Source of the DNA: Verrucomicrobiota bacterium
GTDB taxonomy: Bacteria; Verrucomicrobiota; Verrucomicrobiia; Verrucomicrobiales; DEV007
Length of the DNA stretch: 13,105 bases
Reading direction: 5' to 3'
NCBI GenBank assembly: GCA_027618625.1
Contig: JAQCER010000025.1
Location: 1-13,105, forward strand
Shown: positions 1 through 7,150 of the stretch, in pieces
Layout of the letters: every line of letters begins with the position of its first letter
Numbering within the stretch: position 1 is the stretch's first letter
Program-made: the position numbers and the translations under genes
The notes under the pieces: model-generated
Database searches by the model: none
What the model was told of the DNA's origin: nothing
What the model saw: only the letters and a program-made list of their open reading frames with translations

Positions 1-2217
1 GTCAACAACGCCACCGTCACCGGCGAATCGTTGCCTGTCCTGCGTGACCCCGAACCGTGCCACGTGCCCGACCTTATGCAAAGCCGCAACACCCTCCTCG
101 CCGGCACCTCGCTCGTCTCCGGGGAAGCCAAAGCGCTCGTCTTCGCGACAGGGTCCCACTCCGCCTTCGGAAAGATCGCGCAGCTTACCCAGGCGACCGA
201 TGATACCATCTCTCCCCTCCAAATCGAGATCGTCCGCCTCAGCCGCATCGTCGGGGGTCTCGCACTCACACTGGGAGTGTCTTTCTTTTTCATCGGCCAG
301 GCCATCGGCCTCCCTTTCTGGGGAACCTTCATTTTCGCCATCGGCATCATCGTCGCCAACGTGCCCGAGGGGCTGCTCCCCACGGTTACCCTCGCCCTTG
401 CCATGGGTTCGCAGCGCATGGCAAAACGCAACGCCCTCATCCGCCATCTCCCCGCGGTCGAAGCTCTCGGATCCACCACGGTCATCTGCACCGACAAAAC
501 CGGCACCCTCACGCAGAACCGCATGACCGCGAAATGCCTCTTCCTCGCGGGCAAAATGATCGAAGCAGATTCCGGTCAGATCGCCGTGCTGACTACCTCG
601 CATCGCCGCTTCTTTGAGGTGGCCGCGTGTTGCCACGATCTCAAAGACACCCGCTCCACCAACGGTCCCAACTGGATCGGAGATCCGATGGAGGTGGCCA
701 TCGTCCAACTCGCCGCCAAGGCCATGCCCGGTCTGCCCCGCTTCCCGCGCCTCGACGAGATCCCATTCGACTCGGAACGCAGGCGGCTCTCGACCGTACA
801 CGCGTCGCCCCAGGGCCGAGTGCTCTATTGCAAAGGTGCTCCAGAGGTCGTGCTCCCACGCTGCACCGGCGCGACGACGGATGGCGGCAGCGTCCCGTTG
901 TCGGACGAGTTGGCAACCACCTTCCGCGCCGCGGCGGAAACCATGGCCGCGAAGGGGCTGCGCGTCCTCGCCTTCGCCTGGCGCGAGCTGCCAGAGAATT
1001 GCGGACTCCCAGATGCGGATGTCGGGATGACCCTCGCCGGGCTCATCGGCCTCGAAGACCCCCCGCGCCCCGAAGTCGCTGACGCCCTCCAGAAATGCCG
1101 CGCGGCCGGCATCAAAGTGATCATGGTCACCGGAGATCATCCACATACCGCAACGTCCATCGCCCGTGAAATCGGCCTGGTGCGCTCCACCGCACCCGTC
1201 GTGATCACCGGCGAACAGCTCGGCCACCTCTCCGACATCCAGCTCCAGATCGCCCTCGACGCCCCGGAAATTATCTTCGCACGCGTCTTGGCGGAGCAGA
1301 AAATGCGCATCGTCGGCGCGCTGAAAATGAAACGTGAAATCGTTGCCGTGACCGGCGATGGCGTCAACGACGCCCCCGCTCTCCGCAAAGCCGATGTCGG
1401 TATCGCCATGGGCCGCAGTGGCACGGATGTCGCACGGGAGGCCGCCGACATGGTTCTCCTCGACGACAACTTCGCAAGTATCGTCGCCGCCATCGAGGAA
1501 GGCCGCGCCGTCTTCTCAAACATCCGCAGCTTTCTCACCTACATCCTCACCTCGAACGTGCCGGAGCTGATCCCGTATCTCGCCTTCGTCGTCCTTGGCA
1601 TCCCGTTACCGCTCACGATTATCCAAATCCTCGCAGTCGACCTCGGCACCGACATGCTTCCCGCACTCGGTCTCGGCGCAGAAAAGCCCGCCCCTGACAT
1701 CATGGATGCTCCGCCGCGTCCGCGCACGGATCGCCTGCTCAATGGGCCGCTCCTCGTCCGCGCCTACCTCTTTCTCGGTCTCATGCAGGCCGCCGCCGCC
1801 ATGGGCGCCTACTGGTTTGTTCTCCGCTCCGGAGGATGGCACTTCGGTGAGCAACTCGCCCCGAACGACCCGCTCTACCTCCAAGCCACGACCGCCTGCC
1901 TCAGCGCCATCGTCGTCATGCAGATCACCAACGTCTTCGTCTGCCGCAGCAACCGTCGCTCCGCCTTCGCACCCGGCATTTTCCGCAACAGGCTCATCCT
2001 CGCCGGTATCGCCGCGGAGATCGCGATCATCTTGTTCATAGATTATACCCCCTGGGGCAATTCCATTTTCGGCACCGCGCCCATTCCTGCGTCCGTGTGG
2101 CTCTTCACCATCCCGTTCGCTTCCGCCATGCTCGGGCTCGAAGAACTTCGCAAATGGTTCCTGCGCTCCCATACCGCCCGCCCGGCCGCCGCCCGCACCC
2201 GGGAGGCGCGGGGATGA
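1..2217 (+). CDS. P2-type cation-transporting ATPase, Na,K-ATPase-like (5' end cut by window)
   Basis: This is an integral membrane pump that uses ATP to move cations through a phospho-aspartate intermediate. The frame is open from base 1, so the gene starts outside the window; a TTG at 31 lies inside the actuator-domain motif region and is not the start. Numbering from base 1, I see TGES (residues 7-10), the M4 motif PEGL (122-125), the phosphorylation motif DKTGTL (Asp165), the nucleotide-binding KGAPE (278-282), the hinge motif TGDGVNDAP (451-459), M5 TSNVPE (517-522) and M6 DLGTDM (Asp547 and Asp551). PEGL, TSN-PE and DLGTDM match the cation-binding helices of animal Na,K-/H,K-ATPases more closely than those of heavy-metal pumps. 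Further hydrophobic stretches, presumably M7-M10, follow to the C-terminus. The ion carried (Na+, K+, H+ or Ca2+) cannot be settled from the sequence. Codons are strongly C-ending, unlike the genes to the right. Confidence 0.95.
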   Translation, partial: VNNATVTGESLPVLRDPEPCHVPDLMQSRNTLLAGTSLVSGEAKALVFATGSHSAFGKIAQLTQATDDTISPLQIEIVRLSRIVGGLALTLGVSFFFIGQAIGLPFWGTFIFAIGIIVANVPEGLLPTVTLALAMGSQRMAKRNALIRHLPAVEALGSTTVICTDKTGTLTQNRMTAKCLFLAGKMIEADSGQIAVLTTSHRRFFEVAACCHDLKDTRSTNGPNWIGDPMEVAIVQLAAKAMPGLPRFPRLDEIPFDSERRRLSTVHASPQGRVLYCKGAPEVVLPRCTGATTDGGSVPLSDELATTFRAAAETMAAKGLRVLAFAWRELPENCGLPDADVGMTLAGLIGLEDPPRPEVADALQKCRAAGIKVIMVTGDHPHTATSIAREIGLVRSTAPVVITGEQLGHLSDIQLQIALDAPEIIFARVLAEQKMRIVGALKMKREIVAVTGDGVNDAPALRKADVGIAMGRSGTDVAREAADMVLLDDNFASIVAAIEEGRAVFSNIRSFLTYILTSNVPELIPYLAFVVLGIPLPLTIIQILAVDLGTDMLPALGLGAEKPAPDIMDAPPRPRTDRLLNGPLLVRAYLFLGLMQAAAAMGAYWFVLRSGGWHFGEQLAPNDPLYLQATTACLSAIVVMQITNVFVCRSNRRSAFAPGIFRNRLILAGIAAEIAIILFIDYTPWGNSIFGTAPIPASVWLFTIPFASAMLGLEELRKWFLRSHTARPAAARTREARG

Positions 2218-2226
2218 TCCGACACA

Positions 2227-2490
2227 CGCGCCATCGACCGGAATCTGCGCACCGGTCGTCTTGAGGAATGTGGAGCCGGCGAAGGCTACTGCTGCTTTGC
2301 CGACGTCTCTGGAGGTGATCTCGGCTTTCATGAGGTTGCGGGTTTTGTTTGTATTCTTCGATGGTGAGACCGTAGCGTTCGGCGGAGCGCTTGAGGGCTT
2401 CGGGGGTCCAGAGTTTAGTGTCGAAGACGGCGTCGGGGTGGATGATGTTGCCGCAGACGCCTGAGGAGGCGAGTTCGTTTACTGTGGCAC
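2227..2490 (-). pseudogene. Remnant of the C-terminus of a bifunctional aldolase/short-chain dehydrogenase
   Basis: Reading the minus strand from about 2490, one frame gives IIHPDAVFDTKLW, then WTPEALKRSAERYGL and IEEYK. At 2341-2350 (TTTTG run on the plus strand) the homology moves to another frame and continues as RNLMKAEITSRDVGKAAVAF, then KTTGAQIPVDG at 2230-2262. From memory this matches the last 80 or so residues of rhamnulose-1-phosphate aldolase/alcohol dehydrogenase-type fusion proteins, which end in KTTGAQ-PVDGG plus a short tail. The normal tail is missing: after VDG the frame runs antisense into the ATPase gene. At the other end a TGA (2498-2500) closes the frame and the aldolase and Rossmann parts are absent. 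It is therefore a 5'-truncated, frameshifted relic, and not expected to be functional. Its C-ending codons match the ATPase rather than the genes to the right. Identification rests on recall of the family, not on a search. Confidence 0.7.
2235..2258. terminator. GC-rich hairpin just after the ATPase stop
   Basis: A perfect 7-bp inverted repeat (CGACCGG at 2235-2241, CCGGTCG at 2252-2258) with a 10-base loop starts 17 bases after the ATPase stop codon. No T-run follows it, and it lies inside the conserved end of the aldolase/dehydrogenase remnant, so it may be chance coding structure. Terminator function is a weak inference. Confidence 0.22.
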
Positions 2491-2493
2491 CCG

Positions 2494-2829
2494 TTACTCA
2501 ACAGCTGGCCCGGTCAAGGAATCGAGCCAGTGGCGAATCTCGTTCGAAAGCTTTTCGAAAGCACTGAGCTTGAGCAATGGTTGGAAATGTTGGAAATTTC
2601 GAATCTCCGCAGCTACCAGTTGTCGTTTCGTCCTTGGCTTAAATTTTTTCAATCTCTGACCTCCCAAGCCGCAGGCAATTTTGAGTGAATCAAACAGAAT
2701 ATTCTTTGAGTTCTTCTCAGCCTCCAGCTTCGCAAAGGGCGGCAGTGCAAGATGAGCAGTTCCGTGGGGATTCCCTGCGGCCATTCGAGTGGCTGCTTCG
2801 TCAAAGATCAGCCAAGACTCTAGTAGCAT
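2494..2829 (-). CDS. Hypothetical protein, possibly the C-terminal half of a larger protein
   Basis: The product is 111 residues long, basic in the middle (GGQRLKKFKPRTKRQ at about 56-70), with no signal peptide or membrane helix. The frame also stays open upstream of the ATG at 2829, reading PVIPVV directly before MLLESWLIFDEAATRMAAGN, and runs on past 2904 over the end of the LamG gene. No good ribosome binding site precedes the ATG. The E-S/A-W-L-(x)-D-E-A run near the start, followed by a Pro-rich and then basic C-terminal part, reminds me of the second half of TOPRIM-like small proteins of the DUF4276/RloB kind, but I cannot confirm that. If right, the first 80-100 residues are missing and this is a decayed gene. 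It ends with TAA four bases from the aldolase/dehydrogenase remnant. It is more AT-rich than its neighbours. Function unknown. Confidence 0.5.
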   Translation of the reverse strand: MLLESWLIFDEAATRMAAGNPHGTAHLALPPFAKLEAEKNSKNILFDSLKIACGLGGQRLKKFKPRTKRQLVAAEIRNFQHFQPLLKLSAFEKLSNEIRHWLDSLTGPAVE

Positions 2830-2903
2830 AACTACGGGTATGACCGGACTTAAAAGCGGCTGATCCAGCGCCTTGAACAGGCAGAGTAGTCGCGGACTGC
2901 CCG

Positions 2904-4307
2904 CTACTCTTTTACGCGATAGTAGCGCTCACGTGCCTCACCAGGGATCGCCTCATCGTCTGCGCTGGTCGTCGATCCGTCGGCGCCGACGATCCCATCG
3001 TCGATCTCCCGCCAGGTCACAAAATCATCGGTCCACTCAAGGGCGTATTCGACACCCGGCCTGGACGTCCACGTGATGGTGGCTTTGTTAGCGCCACGAT
3101 CAACAGTAATGTCGGCGATCTGCGTCGGTGCAGGCTGGAGCAGGGCTGCCCGGCTCATGATGTAGGCAACCGTTACTGCGTTGCCATGGATGATCGCTTC
3201 ATCGATGAGACCGGAATACTGAAGGCCATTTGCAGGACTTTCGAAGTTACCAAAATTCATCGCGCCGGGTCCGGGCTGAACAGCTTCATACTCCGACTCA
3301 CCGACCTGCACGCCATTCAGCCATGCGGTGATCTTACCCGTCGACGCACTGCCGATCACAGCAATGTGCGACCACTGCTCCAGCGGAACTTCCGCAGTGT
3401 CGTTGCTGTTCACGATGTTGTTGCCGTTGTTGATAAACAGATCGATGCCGTTCTCTACATCGACGGCACCAGTGCTGCGAAACGCCAAATGCCACTGTCC
3501 GCCGCCTTCCCACTTGGTCCAGAAGCGATCCCATTCACCTGCATTGTCGGCATCCGGCCAGACGAATGCTTCCAGCGTCCAGTTCGTCGCCAGATCGAGA
3601 TCATCTGAATCTTCTGCCCGCAACCGTTGCAGGCCCTCGTCGGATGCAGAAATCTTCACCGCTTGCCCGATGATGCCGGGAGCAAATTCAGGCTCGCCGG
3701 TGGCTTCGAGATTATCCTGGTTCGCACCCTCAGTGCCATTGTCGTCCAGATTGCCGTCGAAACTCCATCTTGACACAATGTTAGGCAACACCGGATCTGC
3801 GACCGTTGGATTCAGACCGTTGGCAATTTCGTTGCCGTCGCCATTTTGATCCCCGTCGGTATCGGCCTTGTTGGGATCAGTTCCGGGCTGGTTCGCGTCT
3901 ATGAACGCAAGTCCCGGATTTTCAATGTTGTCGGCGAGGCCGTCACCATCGGTGTCCTTTTTACGCGGATCGGTGCCGGTATTTTCCGTGCTAACCCAAG
4001 TGCCAGTGTTGGTTTCCACTCCATCTTTCAACGTGTCACCATCCGTATCAGGAATATTGGGATCGGTGCCGACCACGGCTTCCTGGGCATTTGTTAGACC
4101 GTCGCCATCAGGATCTCCGTCAGGATCGTTTGGCTGGATCAGCGCACTTCGCGCTTTCAGGTAAGCCTCGTCGACCGCTACGGAGTGGATCATGGCTTCA
4201 TCGATGAGTCCGGAGTATTGCAGGCCATTTGCCGGGCTCTCAAAGTTTCCAAAATTCATTGCTCCAGCTCCTGGAATCACTTCCTCGTAAACCGTATCGC
4301 CGACCAT
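2904..4307 (-). CDS. LamG-domain surface protein, downstream half after an in-frame TAG
   Basis: This is the continuation, in the same frame, of the 4371-5534 gene. Without the TAG at 4371-4373 the two would form one secreted protein of 876 residues. Numbered on the full protein, it holds the end of LamG-like module 2 (to about 467), four calcium-binding thrombospondin type 3-like repeats (about 469-576), a third LamG-like module (about 587-806), and a C-terminal domain of about 65 residues ending RYYRVKE. That last domain has the pattern ITWTSRPGVEYALEWT followed by TWREIDDG, typical of C-terminal beta-sandwich regions in verrucomicrobial secreted proteins. No LPXTG or PEP-CTERM sorting signal is present. 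The ATG at 4307 is internal to module 2, so a product starting there would lack a signal peptide and part of the fold; I regard it as an artefact of the interrupted frame rather than a separate gene. Confidence 0.75.
   Translation of the reverse strand: MVGDTVYEEVIPGAGAMNFGNFESPANGLQYSGLIDEAMIHSVAVDEAYLKARSALIQPNDPDGDPDGDGLTNAQEAVVGTDPNIPDTDGDTLKDGVETNTGTWVSTENTGTDPRKKDTDGDGLADNIENPGLAFIDANQPGTDPNKADTDGDQNGDGNEIANGLNPTVADPVLPNIVSRWSFDGNLDDNGTEGANQDNLEATGEPEFAPGIIGQAVKISASDEGLQRLRAEDSDDLDLATNWTLEAFVWPDADNAGEWDRFWTKWEGGGQWHLAFRSTGAVDVENGIDLFINNGNNIVNSNDTAEVPLEQWSHIAVIGSASTGKITAWLNGVQVGESEYEAVQPGPGAMNFGNFESPANGLQYSGLIDEAIIHGNAVTVAYIMSRAALLQPAPTQIADITVDRGANKATITWTSRPGVEYALEWTDDFVTWREIDDGIVGADGSTTSADDEAIPGEARERYYRVKE
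3117..3776 (-). repeat. LamG-like module 3
   Basis: This third module is more diverged than the first two. It reads GGGQWHLAFRSTGAVDVENG where the others have GDGGNEWHTAFRSTGAV, and LEQWSH in place of LETWSH. It still keeps GAMNFGNFESPANGLQYSGL identical. Confidence 0.85.
3807..4130 (-). repeat. Thrombospondin type 3-like calcium-binding repeats
   Basis: Four Asp-rich units follow each other: DPDGDPDGDGLTNAQE, DTDGDTLKDGVE, DTDGDGLADNIE and DTDGDQNGDGNE, separated by GTDP or NP turns. The D-x-D-G-D-x-x-x-(D/N)-x-x-E pattern is the usual calcium-chelating repeat of bacterial secreted proteins. It probably stiffens the linker between modules 2 and 3 when calcium is bound. Confidence 0.85.
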
Positions 4308-4784
4308 TACCCCATTCAGCCAGGCGGTGATGGTGCCCGCTTCTGCATCACCGATGAATGCGACGTGCGACTAGGTTTCCAACAGAACTTCCGCGGTATC
4401 GTTGCTGTTGATAACGTTGTTGCCACCGTTGATGAACAGATCCAGACCGTTCGCAACCTCCACTGCACCGGTGCTGCGAAACGCGGTGTGCCATTCGTTG
4501 CCGCCGTCTCCCCACTTGGTCCAGAAGCGGTCCCACTCACCCGCGTTGTCGGCGTCCGGCCAGACGAATGCTTCCAGTGTCCAGCTCGCAGCCAGATCGA
4601 GGTCATCCGAATCTTCCGCCCGCAGGCGTTGCAATCCACCTGCGGTAATGTTGACCGCCTTTCCGCCAAGCCCAGGCACACCCGGCAGGTAATCTGGATC
4701 GCCAAAAGGTTCAAGCGGATCGGGCTTCGTGCCCGTCGGAGCAGTATCGTCAAGATTCTCTTCGAAGCTCCACTTTGCCACCGC
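4134..4784 (-). repeat. LamG-like module 2 (contains the TAG)
   Basis: This is the second module, closest to module 1: both read GDGGNEWHTAFRSTGAV and LDLFINGGNNVINSN. It carries the nonsense codon at 4371-4373. It is followed at the protein level by the calcium-binding linker. Confidence 0.85.
4371..4373 (-). other. In-frame amber codon replacing a conserved Trp
   Basis: Plus-strand CTA at 4371-4373 reads TAG on the coding strand. The same place in module 1 (5040-5042) and in module 3 has TGG, inside the E-(T/Q)-W-S-H motif. A single G-to-A change on the coding strand (C-to-T at 4372 on plus) explains it. The reading frame is otherwise unbroken for 877 codons. Confidence 0.9.
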
Positions 4785-5534
4785 ATTCTCGGCACCTCCG
4801 CCAGTCAGCAGGGCAGCTCGACCTTGTAAATATTCGCTCGATACAGCAGCGTTGTGAATCATCGCTTCGTCGATGAGCCCAGAGTATTGCAGGCCGTTTG
4901 CCGGACTTTCAAAGTTGCCGAAGTTCATCGCACCGTCGCCTGGATTGACCACTGTCCAAGCAGCCTCTCCAACTTTTGCTCCATTAAGCCAGGCAGAGAT
5001 CGTGCCCGCAGCTTCATCGCCAACGAATGCAACATGCGACCAAGTCTCAAGCGGCACTTGAGCAGTGCTGTTGCTGTTGATCACATTGTTGCCACCATTG
5101 ATGAACAAATCCAAGCCGTTCTCAACAGCGACTGCGCCCGTGCTGCGGAAAGCGGTGTGCCATTCGTTGCCACCATCGCCCCACTTGGTCCAGAAGCGAT
5201 CCCATTCACCGGTATTATCCTCATCCGGCCAGACAAATGCTTCGAGCGTCCAGCTCGCTGCAAGATCAAGATCGTCCGAATCCGCCGCGCGCAAACGCTG
5301 GAGTGCGCCGGCTGTCAGCTTCACCGCACGTCCGACAATTCCATCCGCGAACGCCGCATCGCCAAAGCCGTCCAGAGCATCTACCGAGCCTCCAGCTGTC
5401 GCAGAGTCGGTCAGGTTGTCTTCAAAACTCCATTGTGAAACGACTTCCGCTCGCGCATTTGGCGCATAGGCTGCCAGGGAAAAAAAAAGAGCAAGCGCCG
5501 CATTACCGTAAAAGGAATTTTTGGAATTTTTCAT
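4371..5534 (-). CDS. LamG/concanavalin A-like lectin-domain secreted protein, upstream half ending at an in-frame TAG
   Basis: The gene encodes a probable extracellular binding protein. Residues 1-29 form a Sec-type signal peptide (MKNSKNSFYG, a hydrophobic ALALFFSLAAYA run, likely cut after ARA). LamG-like module 1 covers about 31-243 and module 2 starts at about 251; both contain QRLRA-DSDDLDL, SWTLEAFVWPD, EWDRFWTKW, AFRSTGAV, LDLFINGGNNVINSN and GAMNFGNFESPANG. LamG/ConA-like sandwiches in PVC bacteria usually bind glycans or calcium-dependent ligands. The frame stops after VLLET at a TAG where module 1 reads VPLETW, and the sequence after it (SHVAFIGD, then TAWLNG) continues the module without a shift. 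The start ATG at 5534 is supported by the signal peptide; no Shine-Dalgarno sequence is seen. The gene is divergent from the DUF1501 gene at 5649. As it stands it makes a 387-residue product with one and a half modules. Confidence 0.85.
   Translation of the reverse strand: MKNSKNSFYGNAALALFFSLAAYAPNARAEVVSQWSFEDNLTDSATAGGSVDALDGFGDAAFADGIVGRAVKLTAGALQRLRAADSDDLDLAASWTLEAFVWPDEDNTGEWDRFWTKWGDGGNEWHTAFRSTGAVAVENGLDLFINGGNNVINSNSTAQVPLETWSHVAFVGDEAAGTISAWLNGAKVGEAAWTVVNPGDGAMNFGNFESPANGLQYSGLIDEAMIHNAAVSSEYLQGRAALLTGGGAENAVAKWSFEENLDDTAPTGTKPDPLEPFGDPDYLPGVPGLGGKAVNITAGGLQRLRAEDSDDLDLAASWTLEAFVWPDADNAGEWDRFWTKWGDGGNEWHTAFRSTGAVEVANGLDLFINGGNNVINSNDTAEVLLET
4806..5444 (-). repeat. LamG-like module 1
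   Basis: This is the first of three homologous modules of about 213-220 codons. It shares long near-identical stretches with modules 2 and 3 at both protein and DNA level, such as the segments encoding FVWPD, EWDRFWTKW and NFGNFESPANGLQYSGLIDEA. Confidence 0.85.
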
Positions 5535-5648
5535 GGAGCAGCTACTATCAAGATGACCGACTCATGGGAACCAAAATTGAAGCTGGTGCCACCGCATCAG
5601 CATGCTAAGTTCAACCGGTCCCCAGTCCCAGTCACAGTCACTGCAACG
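5535..5648. promoter_or_regulatory. Divergent intergenic region between the LamG and DUF1501 genes
   Basis: These 114 bases separate two divergent starts and must hold the promoters of both if each is transcribed from here. A weak TTGAAG (5577-5582) with a poor -10 match about 17 bases on is the best plus-strand candidate. No operator-like palindrome or clear ribosome binding site is seen. Confidence 0.3.
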
Positions 5649-7082
5649 ATGCTTACCCTGAACGGCCTACCAAAATCCAATTGCGCGGGACTTTCTCGCC
5701 GGGAATTGCTGCAGATAGGAGGGGCAGGTTTACTTGGGCTCAGCCTGCCGAAAGTGTTCGCTGCGGAGCAGGCAGGTGCGCCCTTTGCCGGAGGCCGGGC
5801 AAAGTCGGTCATTTTCCTGTTTCTGTTTGGGGGCCCGAGTCAGCTCGAAACGTTCGACCTGAAACCAGAGGCACCGCAGGAAATCCGCGGCCCCTACCGC
5901 CCTATCAAGTGTCGCACGCCAGATCTCAGGATCAGCGAGCATCTTAGCCGACTGGCGAATATCTCGGATAAGTTCGGCGTCATCCGCACGATGTCGCATA
6001 CCTTTAACGATCATAGCGGTGGGGCCCACTACATCCAGACTGGCAAACGCTGGCACGTGCCCGTGGGTGGAGGATTCTCTGCGACGCCGCAGGATTGGCC
6101 TTCCATGGGATCCGTCGTCGAGTATCTGACGCAAAAGTCGCCGGAGAATATCAAGCGGACGATGCCTGCCTATGCGGCGCTGCCGAACTGGCTTGGTCGC
6201 CTGCAGGAACAAGGTCAATACCGCCGACCGGGACAGTACGGCGGCTGGCTCGGCAGCAGCTACGATCCACTGACCACGGCCATCGATAAACGCAGTGATG
6301 CAGACAATCCCTACTGGAGGAATTGTATGGACGAAGAGCTTACCTTTGAAATGGAAGGTTTGGCACCGGAGCTGGAGGTCGGCAGAATCCAGAAACGCGT
6401 GACGTTGCTCAAACAATTTGAGCACATTCAGAAGCGCATTGATGCAGGTGACGCGGATGCCCTCGATCATCATCGAAAACGGGCGCTGTCATTGGTCGCG
6501 TCCGGCGAAGCCAGCCGGGCACTTGATATTCGCAAGGAATCGGACGCCATGCGCGATCGCTACGGCAGGCACCTGTTTGGTCAGTCCTGCCTGATGGCGC
6601 GTCGATTGATCGAAGCCGGGGTGCGCTTTACCACTGTGCACTACGACTGTGTCGACGGCTATAGCTGGGACTCGCGCCGCGTCAGCAACGACGTGAAGAA
6701 CCACCTGCTGCCAACCTTTGATCAGGGGTGCTCCGCTCTTTTGTCAGACCTTGATGATCGTGGCTTACTCGATGAAACGCTGGTGGTCGCTCTCGGCGAG
6801 ATGGGGCGCACTCCCAAGGCCAATGGCGTCTGGGGCCGCGACCACTGGAGCAGCTGTTTTCCATGTCTCATCGCAGGTGCCGGCGTTCGCGGCGGAATCG
6901 TTCATGGCAGCACGGATGCTCACGCTGCCTATCCCGAATCAAACGCGGTGTCGCCGGAAGATCTTGCAAAGACGATCTACTGGGCACTCGGCATCGATCC
7001 CGAACTCATGATCCCCGACCGGGAAGGCAGACCAAGACCCATCGTTGAAAGTGGCAAACCGCTGACGCAATTGTTTGGTTAG
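5649..7082 (+). CDS. DUF1501 protein, Tat-exported (orphan copy)
   Basis: The protein has 477 residues from the ATG at 5649. An in-frame ATG at 5553 would add 32 residues, but the family usually begins like MLT-L with the twin-arginine signal close by. SRRELLQIGG (16-25) followed by a hydrophobic GLLGLSL stretch is a Tat signal. The DUF1501 body includes GGPSQLETFD (61-70), GEMGRTP (383-389) and GRDHW (396-400), placed as in the alkaline phosphatase/sulfatase-like fold to which the family is related. The biochemical role of DUF1501 proteins is not established; they are exported and usually sit next to DUF1549/DUF1553 genes. This copy has no such partner beside it: it is divergent from the LamG gene and convergent with the solenoid gene. 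The end is complete (stop TAG). Confidence 0.9.
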   Translation: MLTLNGLPKSNCAGLSRRELLQIGGAGLLGLSLPKVFAAEQAGAPFAGGRAKSVIFLFLFGGPSQLETFDLKPEAPQEIRGPYRPIKCRTPDLRISEHLSRLANISDKFGVIRTMSHTFNDHSGGAHYIQTGKRWHVPVGGGFSATPQDWPSMGSVVEYLTQKSPENIKRTMPAYAALPNWLGRLQEQGQYRRPGQYGGWLGSSYDPLTTAIDKRSDADNPYWRNCMDEELTFEMEGLAPELEVGRIQKRVTLLKQFEHIQKRIDAGDADALDHHRKRALSLVASGEASRALDIRKESDAMRDRYGRHLFGQSCLMARRLIEAGVRFTTVHYDCVDGYSWDSRRVSNDVKNHLLPTFDQGCSALLSDLDDRGLLDETLVVALGEMGRTPKANGVWGRDHWSSCFPCLIAGAGVRGGIVHGSTDAHAAYPESNAVSPEDLAKTIYWALGIDPELMIPDREGRPRPIVESGKPLTQLFG

Positions 7083-7116
7083 CAATCGAATCTGACCGCA
7101 TCGCTCGTTCAGACTA

Positions 7117-7130
7117 GGTCCCGTAGGACC
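7117..7130. terminator. Short hairpin between convergent genes
   Basis: GGTCC at 7117-7121 and GGACC at 7126-7130 form a perfect 5-bp stem with a CGTA loop, between the stops of the DUF1501 gene (7082) and the solenoid gene (7151). No T-run is present on either side. Its position suits a two-way terminator, but the structure is weak. Confidence 0.25.
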
Positions 7131-7150
7131 CACGACCGACGGAACCGAAC

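Noticed and set aside
31..2217. TTG at 31 as start of the ATPase gene
   Set aside because: The frame is open to base 1 and the TGES motif lies just upstream at 19-30, so the gene begins outside the window.
1606..2331. Minus-strand frame starting MKAEITSRD
   Set aside because: Only its first 35 or so codons are real (the dehydrogenase relic); the rest is antisense to the ATPase gene and has no protein-like character.
2261..2464. Plus-strand frame of 67 codons opposite the relic
   Set aside because: It is antisense to the aldolase/dehydrogenase remnant and shows no motif.
3186..5438. Three similar plus-strand frames (at 3186, 4185 and 4854) opposite the LamG gene, looking like a repeated protein family
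   Set aside because: They are antisense images of the three LamG modules; their likeness follows from the module repetition.
3117..5444. Regular repeats as a possible CRISPR array
   Set aside because: The units are over 600 bases, protein-coding and lack short identical repeats with unique spacers.
5553..5648. 32-residue upstream extension of the first DUF1501 protein
   Set aside because: The family normally begins at the MLT-L position close to the twin-arginine motif, and the extension lies in the divergent promoter region.
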